Assembly: GCA_020692205.1 (NCBI GenBank)
Contig: JAIMKV010000031.1
Coordinates: 1-50,131, forward strand
Direction: 5' to 3'
From: Myxosarcina sp. GA_180221_E-2-1-MAG-40_15
GTDB taxonomy: Bacteria > Cyanobacteriota > Cyanobacteriia > Cyanobacteriales > Xenococcaceae
Length of the DNA: 50,131 nucleotides
Shown: in pieces, positions 34,930 to 43,978 of the stretch
Position numbering within the stretch: position 1 is the stretch's first letter
Layout: each line of letters starts with the position of its first letter
Made by a program: the position numbers and the translations under genes
Notes under the pieces: model-generated
What the model was told of the DNA's origin: nothing
Seen by the model: the letters and a program-made list of their open reading frames with translations, nothing else
Databases searched by the model: none

Positions 34930-37900
34930 ATGAAAACACCAAAACGACTTCTATTATATTCTCTTTCAATTGGATCTATATTCTGTATTGGAAGAGGCGT
35001 AATTGCTCAATCAAATAAATATAAAAATACAGAAACAATCATGCTGGCTCAAGCAGAGAGTAAGAAAACGCAACAGCTTGAAGACGTTGACGTAGATTAT
35101 ATAGTTAGCGAAACCTGGAACGATGGCTATCGTGTAGAAGTCAACGTTACTGGTAATTCCAATACTGACTCTAATTGGTTAGGCTCGATTTATCTACCAG
35201 AAGGTCACGAGATTAGAGAAAATTATGGGGTTTTAGTTTCTGAAGGAACAAGCAAAGTTAATTTTTCGGGTGATAAGTGGAACAAACGTTTAAAAGAAGG
35301 TGAAGTTACTAACACGGTATTAATTGTTGATGGAAACCCAACTAACGAGATTAACATTGAATTTGATGAATATCGAGCAGACTTGGGCGAACCAACTCTT
35401 TCTTCTTTTACTACCGAAGAACGCCAGCAATGGGAAGACGATCGTATTGCAGAAGCGGAAGACAGTTTGACGGATACGAGTAATCTAGAGCAAAAGCCCG
35501 AAACTAGTTCTTCAGAAACTAGCCAGACAGCTACTACAAAAATAGAAAATAGTGATTCTTCAGGAGATACAGCAACAGAAGAAATTCCTACTGCCGAAAC
35601 TGCCTATTCTAATTTTGCTTCTTCTGCTGGAGAGGGCAAATTCAACTACGGTCAAGCTTTACAGCTAAACTGGTTATTTTTTATGGCAAATAGATCGGGA
35701 GAAATGGGGGCGGATAATCGGCTTGAATGGCGTAGCGATTCCACTCTCAATGATGGGGCTGATGTAGGAAAAGATCTCAGCGGTGGCTATTTCGATGCAG
35801 GGGATCATATTAAATTCACTCAGCCAATGGCTTATTCTGTTTCTTTCCTTGCCTGGAGTGGAATAGACTACAAAGAAGCCTATTTGCAATCTGGGCAGTT
35901 TGATGAGCTTTTGAATGCGGTAAAACAAGGAACTGATTATTTTCTCAAATCTCACGAATCAAATGGGGGTAGGACACAAAAGCTGTGGGTTCAAGTAGGC
36001 GATAAAACCGACCATTTCTATTGGGTTCCTCCCGAACAAATTGAGAATACAACTCAACGCCCTTCTTTTGCCGTAACGCCAGATAGTCCTGGTTCGGATG
36101 TTGCTGCTGGTACTGCCTCTGCCTTGGCTTCTGCTTCAATGCTCTTTGCGGAGGAAGATCCTGCCTATTCACAAAAGCTTTTAGAAAATGCGATCGCCCT
36201 TTATGATTTTGCCGAAACCTATTTGGGCAAGTATTCTGATTCGGTGCAGGCTGTAAATCCTTTTTATACTTCCTGGAGTGGCTACGAAGACGAACTAGTA
36301 TTGGGGGCAATGTGGCTTTATCGAGCTACAGGCAATGCCGAATATTTAACTAAAGCCGAACGGCATTTCAAAGATGGTATTGGACATATCGGAACTTATA
36401 CTTACGTAGCTGACGATCATTCCTATGCAGCCCTGGCACTTTTAGCCAAAGAAAGTAGCGATCCTTTTTTCCAACAAGAATTTCAAGATTGGGTGGAATA
36501 TTGGCTGACTGCTCAAGGTGGCGTAAAGCACTCTCCTGGTGGCTTGGCGATTCGGGCTGAGTGGGCTTCTGCTCCTCTTGCTCTTTCTTCGAGCTTTTTA
36601 GCAGAATGGTACAGCGATTTCGTCGAACCTAACGGTGAGTATTCGGCATTTGCTCAGAAACAACTCGATTATCTGTTGGGGGATAATCCCAAGCAATATA
36701 GCTATCTTATTGGATTTGGCGATAATTACCCCCTCCGTCCCCATCATCGAGGTTCGGCAGGTGACAAACCTTTGGATGGCGGTGTCGAACCCAATAAAAA
36801 TCTTTTGCTCGGTGCATTGGTCGGTGGCCCGCGATCGAATGACTACGATCATCAGGATAAAAGAGACGATTGGGTGACTAATGAAGTTGGAACGGGCTAT
36901 AATGCTTCTCTTGCTGCTACGGCAATTCAGCAATACGATAATCATGGTGGCGATCCCGTGCCAGATGAGGCCATCTCATCTGCCTTCGCGGAGGTAAACG
37001 ATAATGTTTCTGACAATATTGCTTTTAATGATATTTCTAAAAGTAGCTCAGAAACTACCGATGCAGAAACAGTGCCAGCAGCTACTCCGACTCCAGAAGA
37101 AAAAACGCTTGAAACATCTGTAGATACTAATACTCCCTACGTTGAAGACAATAATGACAATGAAATTTCTACACCAGAAGAGGATGTGACAATTTCAAAT
37201 CATCCCAATCCCGGAGCCGATGCGATCGCCGTAGGATTTGAGAATCATAGCAACGGTACGCCTTATTCCAGCTCTGTTCAGAACAAAGATTGGAATGCTA
37301 CTTGGTCGGCTGAGATGGATAGCTATGCTAAAATTTCTAATGAGCAAGCGCGATCGGGAAGTAATTCACTCCAAATTACCTATCCTAATGATCGCCAATC
37401 TAACAAGGGAGCAAAGTGGATGCTGCCTCCTGAAAAGGAATACTATATGTCTTATTGGGTTAGATTTGACGACAATTTTGACTTTGATGGTCCAACAGCC
37501 AGTGGTGGTAAGCTGCCTGGATTAGGTCAGGGTCAGCTCTGTTCAGGAGGTCAAAGTTGTGACGGTAACAACGGATTTACCACTCGTTATATGTGGCGCG
37601 AAAATGGACAAGCAGTACTGTATCTCTACCACATGGATAAACCAAGCACCTACGGAGAGGACATTCCCTTGGGTCGCAGTTTCCAAAAAGGAACATGGCA
37701 TCAATTGATTCAAAAAGTCCGTGTTAATGATGCAGGCCAAAACAATGGTTCGATTGATATCTGGATGGATGGAGATAAAGTCTTGACGAGAAAAAATCTT
37801 CGGTTTAATAATGGGCAGGAGATTGATACGGCTTACTTTAGTACCTTTCATGGTGGTGCAGGTAGCGATTGGTGGCCTGATGCTTCAGTTAATGCTCACT

Positions 37901-37947
37901 TCGATGACTTTGTTGTCACTACCAACCCGAAGGATGTCGGTCTTTAA
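34930..37947 (+). CDS. Secreted GH9 cellulase fused to PL14-like polysaccharide lyase
   Basis: Four parts in 1005 residues. A signal peptide (to about 27, IAQ-SN) is followed by a CBM2-like beta domain (about 48-150, DVDYIVSETWNDGYRVEVNV). A linker leads to a GH9 endoglucanase domain (about 235-680): GGYFDAGDHIKF with catalytic-type Asp289 and Asp292, LRPHHRGS, and NEVGTGYNAS with acid Glu652. After a second acidic linker, residues about 770-1005 resemble polysaccharide lyase family 14: MSYWVRFDD, GGKLPGLGQG, TRYMWRENG, KGTWHQL, DIWMDGD, YFSTFHGG. So one secreted chain could cut cellulose and a uronic-acid polymer. It lies 7 bases after the last small gene of the conjugation cluster. GH9 firm; PL14 good; activity untested. 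Confidence 0.88.
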   Translation: MKTPKRLLLYSLSIGSIFCIGRGVIAQSNKYKNTETIMLAQAESKKTQQLEDVDVDYIVSETWNDGYRVEVNVTGNSNTDSNWLGSIYLPEGHEIRENYGVLVSEGTSKVNFSGDKWNKRLKEGEVTNTVLIVDGNPTNEINIEFDEYRADLGEPTLSSFTTEERQQWEDDRIAEAEDSLTDTSNLEQKPETSSSETSQTATTKIENSDSSGDTATEEIPTAETAYSNFASSAGEGKFNYGQALQLNWLFFMANRSGEMGADNRLEWRSDSTLNDGADVGKDLSGGYFDAGDHIKFTQPMAYSVSFLAWSGIDYKEAYLQSGQFDELLNAVKQGTDYFLKSHESNGGRTQKLWVQVGDKTDHFYWVPPEQIENTTQRPSFAVTPDSPGSDVAAGTASALASASMLFAEEDPAYSQKLLENAIALYDFAETYLGKYSDSVQAVNPFYTSWSGYEDELVLGAMWLYRATGNAEYLTKAERHFKDGIGHIGTYTYVADDHSYAALALLAKESSDPFFQQEFQDWVEYWLTAQGGVKHSPGGLAIRAEWASAPLALSSSFLAEWYSDFVEPNGEYSAFAQKQLDYLLGDNPKQYSYLIGFGDNYPLRPHHRGSAGDKPLDGGVEPNKNLLLGALVGGPRSNDYDHQDKRDDWVTNEVGTGYNASLAATAIQQYDNHGGDPVPDEAISSAFAEVNDNVSDNIAFNDISKSSSETTDAETVPAATPTPEEKTLETSVDTNTPYVEDNNDNEISTPEEDVTISNHPNPGADAIAVGFENHSNGTPYSSSVQNKDWNATWSAEMDSYAKISNEQARSGSNSLQITYPNDRQSNKGAKWMLPPEKEYYMSYWVRFDDNFDFDGPTASGGKLPGLGQGQLCSGGQSCDGNNGFTTRYMWRENGQAVLYLYHMDKPSTYGEDIPLGRSFQKGTWHQLIQKVRVNDAGQNNGSIDIWMDGDKVLTRKNLRFNNGQEIDTAYFSTFHGGAGSDWWPDASVNAHFDDFVVTTNPKDVGL

Positions 37948-37967
37948 TACGAAAATAAAACTAAATT

Positions 37968-38912
37968 ATGGCAACTTATAACGTAACTAACAGCACAAAC
38001 TCAGGTCAGGGTTCTTTAAGAGAAACAGTCGCTCTTGCTAATACAAATGAAGGTAAAGATACTATTTTTGTCCAAACGGAGATCGTTCAGTTAGATTCTC
38101 CTATCAAGATTACCGATTCTGTCGAGCTTGGTACTCCTTATGGCTCGACAATTCAACAATCAGGAAGTGGACGCATTTTCACAATTGATGATAGTAGCGA
38201 GGTCAATCTAGATGTAGATTTATTTCGATTGTCTTTGACAGGTGGCAACTCTGAACTTTACGGCGGTGCTATTTACAACGCAGAAAACCTTCAAATTGTT
38301 GATAGTCATCTATATGTTAATAGCGCTTTTAATCGAGGTGGAGCAATATATCATACCAACGGAAGTTTGAATATATCCTCCTCTTTGATTGAAGGCAATT
38401 CTGTAGTTAATAATAATCACACTCCTTCTTCGGGTGGAGGTCTTTATGTTAAAGATGCAGAACTAATGATAGACTCTTCAATTATTAAAAATAATCAATC
38501 TATTAAAGGAAGCTCGTTAACTATAACTGGAGCTTCATCAGCAGCGATTTACAGTAGTACGCTTGACAATGACTTCAGCCAGGGTAGTATCACCATTTAT
38601 GATTCGCAGCTAGAAATCAAAGATTCGACAATTAAGGGAGATGCTTTGATAAGTGACTATCAAATTATCGATGATCGCGATAGCGGATTTACGTTCAATA
38701 ATTTGATAATCGAGACGGGATATAATTACCAAGATACTTTTACAGGAGCAAATGGAGGCAATACAACTGCTGTAAAAGATTTGAGTTGTTATGATAATTT
38801 GTCAATAGAAGAATTAGAATTTCCTATCATGAGCTTAATTGATGATACTTTTGTCGATCGCTCAGGATTGATGCCTGAAGTATTGGTTTTCGATGAGAAC
38901 TCCAACGGGTGA
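37968..38912 (+). CDS. Right-handed beta-helix surface protein
   Basis: 314 residues starting MATYNVTNSTNSGQGSLRE, the N-terminal cap motif (GSLREAI-like) of secreted beta-helix repeat proteins. It continues with imperfect turns such as GGAIYNAENLQIVDSHLY, GGAIYHTNGSLNISSSL and GGGLYVKDAELMIDSSII. No signal peptide is present, so export would have to use another route, as for cyanobacterial proteins with this cap or RTX proteins. It starts 20 bases after the GH9-PL gene. The C-terminal turns look incomplete; the reading may have been broken by a frameshift at 38912, see the next small frame. Polysaccharide binding is a plausible role. Confidence 0.7.
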   Translation: MATYNVTNSTNSGQGSLRETVALANTNEGKDTIFVQTEIVQLDSPIKITDSVELGTPYGSTIQQSGSGRIFTIDDSSEVNLDVDLFRLSLTGGNSELYGGAIYNAENLQIVDSHLYVNSAFNRGGAIYHTNGSLNISSSLIEGNSVVNNNHTPSSGGGLYVKDAELMIDSSIIKNNQSIKGSSLTITGASSAAIYSSTLDNDFSQGSITIYDSQLEIKDSTIKGDALISDYQIIDDRDSGFTFNNLIIETGYNYQDTFTGANGGNTTAVKDLSCYDNLSIEELEFPIMSLIDDTFVDRSGLMPEVLVFDENSNG

Positions 38913-39082
38913 TGGCTATTAGAAATACAGATTCTGATATCTACAACACTACTATTAATAACGATTTTGATGGTGGGAACTTCGCTCGTCTTTATCGACG
39001 AAATGCCGAAATAATTACTTCAGCATCGCTCATTATGCTTCGCTACAATTTCACCAATAATGGATTTTCCATACATACTTAG
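38912..39082 (+). pseudogene. Small frame, possible tail of the beta-helix gene
   Basis: A 56-codon frame starts at a TGATG overlap with the beta-helix stop and runs into the first codons of the helicase gene. Its start (SDIYNTTINNDFDGGNF) resembles a further beta-helix turn, so it may be the shifted tail of that gene rather than a separate protein. Weak evidence. Confidence 0.3.
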
Positions 39083-40196
39083 AGACTATCAGGCGAAAGC
39101 GGTATCTGATACCTATCGCTTGATAAAGCGATCAAAGAAAAGGATATTGTTATTCGCCCCTACTGGTGGGGGCAAAACAATTATTTCCACAAAAATAGTT
39201 CACGATGCCGTGAGTCGAAATAAGCGAGTTTTATTTGTAGTGCATCGAGATATTTTAGTCGGTCAGACCTTCAATAAGTTTGCTTCAGTTGGACTCGAAT
39301 GTGGTTTTTTAAAAGCAGGTTGGAAAGAAAATCTCGATGCACCAGTTCAGATAGCTTCGGTTCAGACTCTACCAAATAGGGAAGAATGGAAGCAATGTAA
39401 TTTCGATCTGATTATTTTTGATGAATGCCATTTAGTAGCATTTAGTAAAGTTTGCCGTTATATGATGCAAAAAATATTTCCTAATGTAATTTATATAGGT
39501 CTTACGGCAACACCTTGGAGATTATCGAAAAGAGAGTCATTAGGAGACATCTATCAAGATCTCGTTTGTACTCCCATGCCCAAAGAGCTTATAAATGCTG
39601 CTTTTTTAGTAAAACCTTCTTATTATGGGCTAAATTTTGATGTTTCTTTAGAAAATTTAGATTTAGTTAATGGTGATTATAATCAGCAGCAATTGAGTAC
39701 AGTTTGCGATCGCCCAGAATTAATCGCTCAGTTATGCGCTAGTTGGTTCGATTTTGCATGGAAACGTAGGAGTATTGCCTTTGCGGTTGGAGTGCAACAC
39801 GCAGAGAATATAGCTCAGGCGTTTTGCGATCGCGGAATATCCGCAGCCACGGTGACGGGGAAAACGCCTATAGCCCAAAGAAACGAACTCTATAAGCAGC
39901 TTGCCACAGGAGAGCTTTTGATTTTAACTTCTTGCGCTGCTTTATCAGAAGGGTTTGATGTTCCAGAGGTCAGTTGTGTGATGCTGGCGCGACCTACTAA
40001 ATCTAAAGCTTTATATTTTCAGCAATTAGGGAGGGGATTGCGTTTGGCAGAGGATAAACATGATTGCCTCGTCTTAGATCAGTCCCAGAATGTTATCGAA
40101 CATGGCTTTATCGAAGATTTAGAAGAGGTAGAGTTAATAAAGTCTAGTGAAGAAAAAACTACAGGGAAGGGAAGCAGGGTAAGCGCAAGAAAATAA
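39060..40196 (+). CDS. SF2 DEAD/DEAH-box helicase, 3' end cut by the IS
   Basis: Motifs in order: LRDYQAKAV (Q-like), Walker A FAPTGGGKTII near 34-42, DECH box FDECHLVA (Asp121), TATPWRLSKRE near 148, then the second domain FAVGVQHAENIAQAF, TSCAALSEGFDVPEV and QQLGRGLRLAE. This is the cyanobacterial/phage helicase family related to restriction-enzyme helicases. Relatives I know continue past HGFIEDL with a CxxC zinc ribbon. Here the frame enters the IS inverted repeat at 40175 and stops at its TAA, so the last residues (SRVSARK) are from the IS and the ribbon is missing. Both RecA domains remain, so activity may persist. Confidence 0.85.
   Translation: MDFPYILRDYQAKAVSDTYRLIKRSKKRILLFAPTGGGKTIISTKIVHDAVSRNKRVLFVVHRDILVGQTFNKFASVGLECGFLKAGWKENLDAPVQIASVQTLPNREEWKQCNFDLIIFDECHLVAFSKVCRYMMQKIFPNVIYIGLTATPWRLSKRESLGDIYQDLVCTPMPKELINAAFLVKPSYYGLNFDVSLENLDLVNGDYNQQQLSTVCDRPELIAQLCASWFDFAWKRRSIAFAVGVQHAENIAQAFCDRGISAATVTGKTPIAQRNELYKQLATGELLILTSCAALSEGFDVPEVSCVMLARPTKSKALYFQQLGRGLRLAEDKHDCLVLDQSQNVIEHGFIEDLEEVELIKSSEEKTTGKGSRVSARK
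40175..40193 (+). repeat. IS terminal inverted repeat, left
   Basis: CAGGGTAAGCGCAAGAAAA. It supplies the last codons and stop of the truncated helicase frame. Confidence 0.75.
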
Positions 40197-40210
40197 GCCA
40201 AGAAATGATG

Positions 40211-41407
40211 CTACTTTAAAGCAGTACGGAGAACATCAAACATATAATTGCAATTCATTGCAGCTAGTTTGGTTTTCTGCCTCAAACTACGTTTAGAGTT
40301 AGTTTCTCGATTCAAAAGACTAATAGCCATTCGTCTCAAGAGAGTGAAGTTCTCAGGACTATGCCCTTGGCGAATTCGCGAACTATCTTCGTTGAAGGTA
40401 ACATCCAAAACCCAATGCAGTTGATTTTCAATTCCCCAATGTTGGCGAATTGCTTGACTAATAACTTTTGCATTAGAGGGGAGAGAACTTAGGTAAAATT
40501 GAGTCTGGGTTTGAACTTTGTTCCATAAATGCCGCTTTCGCTTCACCATAACAATGGTTTTAAGTCCGCTCCATTGCTCTTGTTTATAAAGTCCCATTTG
40601 AGCCACAGGTAATACCCAACAAGATCTTTTTTCGAGGCGATGATGGCCTGCTTCGGTTTTTGATTCGTGGAAATATTTTGATTCTATTTCATCGCGATCT
40701 GAGGATGGAAGGTTATGATTAAAACATTCCTTGACCGCATTAAGAAGTTTGGGATGATTTGCCTTGAGACTCAAAACATAATCTCCTCCTTGCTGAACAA
40801 TGAGATCGGCAATTTTAGATTGAGTTCCCATCGCATCGAGAGTAATAATGTTTCCCGTTAGATCGAGTAAATTCAGCAAAGCAGGAATTGCGGTAATTTC
40901 ATTGCTTTTGTCTTTAACCCTTACCTGCCCTAGCATCAGACGATTTTCACTTGCCCATGCACTAACTACGTGAATTGCTGACTTTTTTTGATTTCGATCG
41001 TAAGAGCCTTTTGATTGTTTACCATCGATCGCAATTACTTCACCTTTAGTTTGTGTAACTATTTGCCTGACCCAATCTAAAAAACAGTTTTGCAGAAATT
41101 CTGGATTTATTAAAGCGAATACTCTTCTGTATGTGTCTGCATGAGGTACTCCATTCCTTAGCTCTAGTAGCTCTTTGAGCCATACCTGATGAGATTCTGC
41201 GTATAGCTCAATATCATCCCATCCCTCTGCTCCCGCAATCGTTGCTAGTATCGCAATCATGACGATACTCAGAAAATCGTGTTCTCTTCCTTGCTTTCCT
41301 CTTGGATCTTCTAACGGTTCAAAAAACGATGTCCATTCTTGTAATGTTTGTTTGACTGTTATTTCTGGCTTTTCTTTTTCTGACTTGGGAGCGAAGCCTT
41401 GGGTCAT
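40211..41407 (-). CDS. ISAs1-family DDE transposase
   Basis: 398 residues, full length for the family. The N-terminal DDE-associated domain (SFFEPLEDPRGKQGREHDFL, then ILATIAGAEGWDDIELY) is followed by the catalytic domain. Its acidic residues are Asp near 128 (AIDGKQSKGS), Asp near 190 (TLDAMGTQSKIA) and Glu near 325 (QHWGIENQLHWVLDVTF). The frame is intact with no stop or shift, so the element may still be active. It reads on the minus strand, opposite to the helicase. Confidence 0.92.
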   Translation of the reverse strand: MTQGFAPKSEKEKPEITVKQTLQEWTSFFEPLEDPRGKQGREHDFLSIVMIAILATIAGAEGWDDIELYAESHQVWLKELLELRNGVPHADTYRRVFALINPEFLQNCFLDWVRQIVTQTKGEVIAIDGKQSKGSYDRNQKKSAIHVVSAWASENRLMLGQVRVKDKSNEITAIPALLNLLDLTGNIITLDAMGTQSKIADLIVQQGGDYVLSLKANHPKLLNAVKECFNHNLPSSDRDEIESKYFHESKTEAGHHRLEKRSCWVLPVAQMGLYKQEQWSGLKTIVMVKRKRHLWNKVQTQTQFYLSSLPSNAKVISQAIRQHWGIENQLHWVLDVTFNEDSSRIRQGHSPENFTLLRRMAISLLNRETNSKRSLRQKTKLAAMNCNYMFDVLRTALK

Positions 41408-41442
41408 GGTTGTTTCTGAGGTAATATGCCTTTTTCAATTGT

Positions 41443-42408
41443 CTAGCATATTTTCTTCTTCTTTTTCTTGCGCTTACCCTGCTTAAGTATGCTGTGATAA
41501 AGAGTCAGAAGTCTGGCTTTATTTTGTTGATTATATAACAGGCGATCGCGTATAGTTTTAAGATGTTCTGGCTCGTCTTGAATTTCCCAATTATCTACTA
41601 AATAATGTTGAATTAGCTGGGGGATATTCACTTGTTGTGGTTCACCATATTTAACTATTAAAGAAAAAAGTTTTTGAGTTAGAAAAGGCTGTCCATTTGT
41701 CCAGCGCAAAATTCCTTTTAAAATTAATTCCGGCTGTGAGAATTTACTATTTAAACCCGATATTAATGGTTGGGCTTCAGTAAAACTAAAACCTGTAAGC
41801 TGAATGTCTTTACCAACATTAAAAGGACTTAATTGTTTGTCGATTCTCAAATTAGAAGGAGTTGCCACACCCAATAAGCAAAAAGTCAAGCGTTGATATT
41901 CTTTAGATTCAACTCTATTTTCATAACAGTTACGAATTAAAATTAAAAATTCATCCCGAAAATTAAGATTAATAATATTATCAACCTCATCCAAAAAAAT
42001 AATAATATCTGCGTTACAGTTAGCTAATAAAACATCTTCAATAAATCGACTAAACCTTTGAATAGGGGATAATTCTAAATGCGATCGCCACCAAAGAAGA
42101 TCGTCATCAAGCCCTTTAGTTAAGCGTAATCTACGCCATAATTCCGCCAGCAAACCACCATACCATTGTTCTGCTGTAGTAAATCGCCCCAAAATCCCCA
42201 AATCGATCGCCACACATTTAAAACCTTCTTGAGCTAAAGTCTTCATTGTCCTTACCCTGAGACTAGACTTACCCATCTGTCGAGAGTTGAGTACGTAACA
42301 AAACTCTTTTTGTTTTAAAGCATGATAAATATCGCGATCGGCTTTTCTAACAATATAAGTTGGATGTCCATAACGCAAACTTCCCCCAACTTTATAAAAT
42401 TCTGACAT
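41443..42408 (-). CDS. AAA-like domain ATPase (AAA_35 type), C-terminus lost to the IS
   Basis: A STAND-like ATPase of the cyanobacterial AAA_35 group: lead FYKVGGSLRYGHPTYIVRKAD, modified Walker A LNSRQMGKSSLRVR near 40-53, Walker B IIIFLDEVDNII, and the family motifs SPFNVGKDIQLTGF and LRWTNGQPFLTQKL. Relatives continue after LYHSILKQG with a conserved SPEQIELRLSGLV segment. Here the frame instead runs into the IS repeat at 41481 and ends in a Lys-rich tail (KRKKKKKKIC). It may be a pseudogene in effect. A second gene of the group lies upstream. These proteins often act in signalling or defence; role here unknown. Confidence 0.78.
   Translation of the reverse strand: MSEFYKVGGSLRYGHPTYIVRKADRDIYHALKQKEFCYVLNSRQMGKSSLRVRTMKTLAQEGFKCVAIDLGILGRFTTAEQWYGGLLAELWRRLRLTKGLDDDLLWWRSHLELSPIQRFSRFIEDVLLANCNADIIIFLDEVDNIINLNFRDEFLILIRNCYENRVESKEYQRLTFCLLGVATPSNLRIDKQLSPFNVGKDIQLTGFSFTEAQPLISGLNSKFSQPELILKGILRWTNGQPFLTQKLFSLIVKYGEPQQVNIPQLIQHYLVDNWEIQDEPEHLKTIRDRLLYNQQNKARLLTLYHSILKQGKRKKKKKKIC
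41463..41481 (-). repeat. IS terminal inverted repeat, right
   Basis: Exact reverse complement of the left repeat. It supplies the foreign Lys-rich end and stop of the truncated AAA-like gene. Confidence 0.75.
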
Positions 42409-42497
42409 TTTTATTTTTATTGTTGATTGTTAAATGATAAATATTAAGCTGAGGTGCGTTTAAATTGCATATTTACTTGTTAGTAATCAATATTTTG

Positions 42498-42547
42498 CTC
42501 CCCTGCTCCCTCTGCCCCCTCTGCCCCCTCTGCCCCCTCTGCTCCAT
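42498..42547. repeat. Tandem 9-base CTGCCCCCT repeat
   Basis: Three near-perfect copies of CTGCCCCCT plus degenerate edges, between the two AAA-like genes. Pyrimidine-rich short tandem repeats of this kind are common between cyanobacterial genes. Confidence 0.7.
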
Positions 42548-42577
42548 CTTAAGTAATTAATTTAAATGCGTAACAGT

Positions 42578-43897
42578 TTATGTTAGTCTCGGTAGAAAAT
42601 ATAGTTTATATAGTTGGCAACTAGGTAGAACAGAATTACCTTCTTTAGACCATTGAATTAAGCCCATGCGATAAAGTTGATAAGCCAATAGAGTATCTAC
42701 CTGAGTTGGTTCGGGGCTTTTTAAGATTTTTAAAAATACTTGTGCTAACCGATCATTAGACTTTAAATTAATTAAATGTTGTCTGAGGTAACTATTATAA
42801 ATACCCATATCTGTTGCTGCTTGCTGTAATAAATCTTTCAAAGTTAACTGAGTATCAGTTACTAAATAAGAAAAGAGAGAGTCAACTAAGTAAGGATGTC
42901 CTCCTAGCATTTCTATTAATCCTGTTATCTCGTCAGAATCAAAATTTAACTGATAAGTTGTAGCTAATTCTTCTATCTGCTGTCGCTCGAATGATTGTAA
43001 TTCAATTGGCAAACCAACATTAAAAGGAGACTGATTAATATCTAAACTACCAAAATCTTCAGTTGAATAAACTACAACTAATCTTAATTGTTCCCAAAGC
43101 TCATCATTGTTAGCTTCTTCGTGCCAACTTCGTAATAAATAAAAAAAATCTTGACTAATATCAGGATAATTTAACAGCCGATCGACTTCATCTAAGCCCA
43201 AGACTAAAGGTTGCTCTGTTTGTTGTAATACCATTTCTAAATATCTGGTACAACTAAGCATACTACCTCGATCTTCATTCCACCAATCATCAAGATTAAA
43301 CTCAAGTTTTAAAGCATCAGTAATATAAATACAAAACCAACGTAAAAATTGCTCTAAATTATTGAATTTACTTGATTCTATTTGTAATAAATTTATGTGA
43401 ACTGTATGATATTCTTGTTGATTAGCGTAGGTCAAGATATTATTCAATAACCGACTTTTGCCCATCTTACTTGGTGCTTTAATTCTAATTAATGCTCCAA
43501 GTTGTACGATGGTTTGATGACATTCTATTTCGACAGGTAATTGGATGTATTTTGTCTCTTTAGGCGAAAGTTCGACAGATTGAAAATTATTAAACTCTTG
43601 TAATAACCAATCACGCACAATAGTGAAGTTTCCTGCCCCATGACTAATTTCAGGACAATAAGGCTTAAATATTTTATAAATATTAGTTGAATGCTTGACA
43701 AAAGATTCAAAACTATTTACATCACTTAGCTGCCAAACATCTTCGACTTTATTCAACCAATTTTCTTGCTTAAATCGCGTCAAAAAAACTCTCGTCTGAG
43801 TTGGCGTAAGTTTCAATTCCAAGGCTTTTGCTTCAAGAAACTGAATCCAAGATACTGAGGTGTGTTTCTGAGATAGTGCCATAAATCTAAGTATCAC
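42578..43897 (-). CDS. AAA-like (AAA_35 type) ATPase with N-terminal winged-helix-like part
   Basis: 439 residues. Residues about 12-65 (VSWIQFLEAKALELKLTPTQ and VFLTRFKQENWLNKVEDVW) resemble a winged-helix effector-associated domain found on vMAP-type conflict proteins. The AAA-like domain follows: EIECHQTIVQLGALIRIKAP, Walker A PSKMGKSRLLN, Walker B LVLGLDEVDRLL, SPFNVGLPIELQSF and MLGGHPYLVDSLFSYL. It is homologous to the truncated neighbour and on the same strand 169 bases away, so the two may be a tandem duplication. An internal ATG (MALSQKH) five residues in may be the real start. No effector domain is fused. Confidence 0.75.
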   Translation of the reverse strand: MILRFMALSQKHTSVSWIQFLEAKALELKLTPTQTRVFLTRFKQENWLNKVEDVWQLSDVNSFESFVKHSTNIYKIFKPYCPEISHGAGNFTIVRDWLLQEFNNFQSVELSPKETKYIQLPVEIECHQTIVQLGALIRIKAPSKMGKSRLLNNILTYANQQEYHTVHINLLQIESSKFNNLEQFLRWFCIYITDALKLEFNLDDWWNEDRGSMLSCTRYLEMVLQQTEQPLVLGLDEVDRLLNYPDISQDFFYLLRSWHEEANNDELWEQLRLVVVYSTEDFGSLDINQSPFNVGLPIELQSFERQQIEELATTYQLNFDSDEITGLIEMLGGHPYLVDSLFSYLVTDTQLTLKDLLQQAATDMGIYNSYLRQHLINLKSNDRLAQVFLKILKSPEPTQVDTLLAYQLYRMGLIQWSKEGNSVLPSCQLYKLYFLPRLT

Positions 43898-43978
43898 AAA
43901 AGTATATTGATTTTCTTTAGTTTAAGACTAAATGGGAATATAAATAGCTAAAAAGCTAAAAAAATCGATAATTCTAGT

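Larger units (their letters stand above)
40175..41481 (-). mobile_element. ISAs1-family insertion sequence, 1307 bp
   Basis: A single transposase gene, transcribed on the minus strand, is bracketed by 19-bp perfect terminal inverted repeats beginning CAGGGTAAGCGCAAG. The length fits the family (about 1.2-1.5 kb). The flanks (GAAGGGAAG on the left, CTTAAGTAT on the right) do not form a direct target duplication. The genes on the two sides are unrelated and both truncated at the IS. The exact ends could be off by a few bases, because AAG precedes CAGGG on both sides. Confidence 0.8.

Noticed and set aside
35945-36310. Open frame of 121 codons on the minus strand inside the GH9 domain
   Set aside because: Antisense to conserved GH9 sequence and with a low-complexity Gln/Arg/Pro product; no ribosome site.
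42498-42547. CRISPR-like array
   Set aside because: Tandem 9-base units without spacers; no repeat-spacer pattern was seen anywhere in the window and no cas genes.
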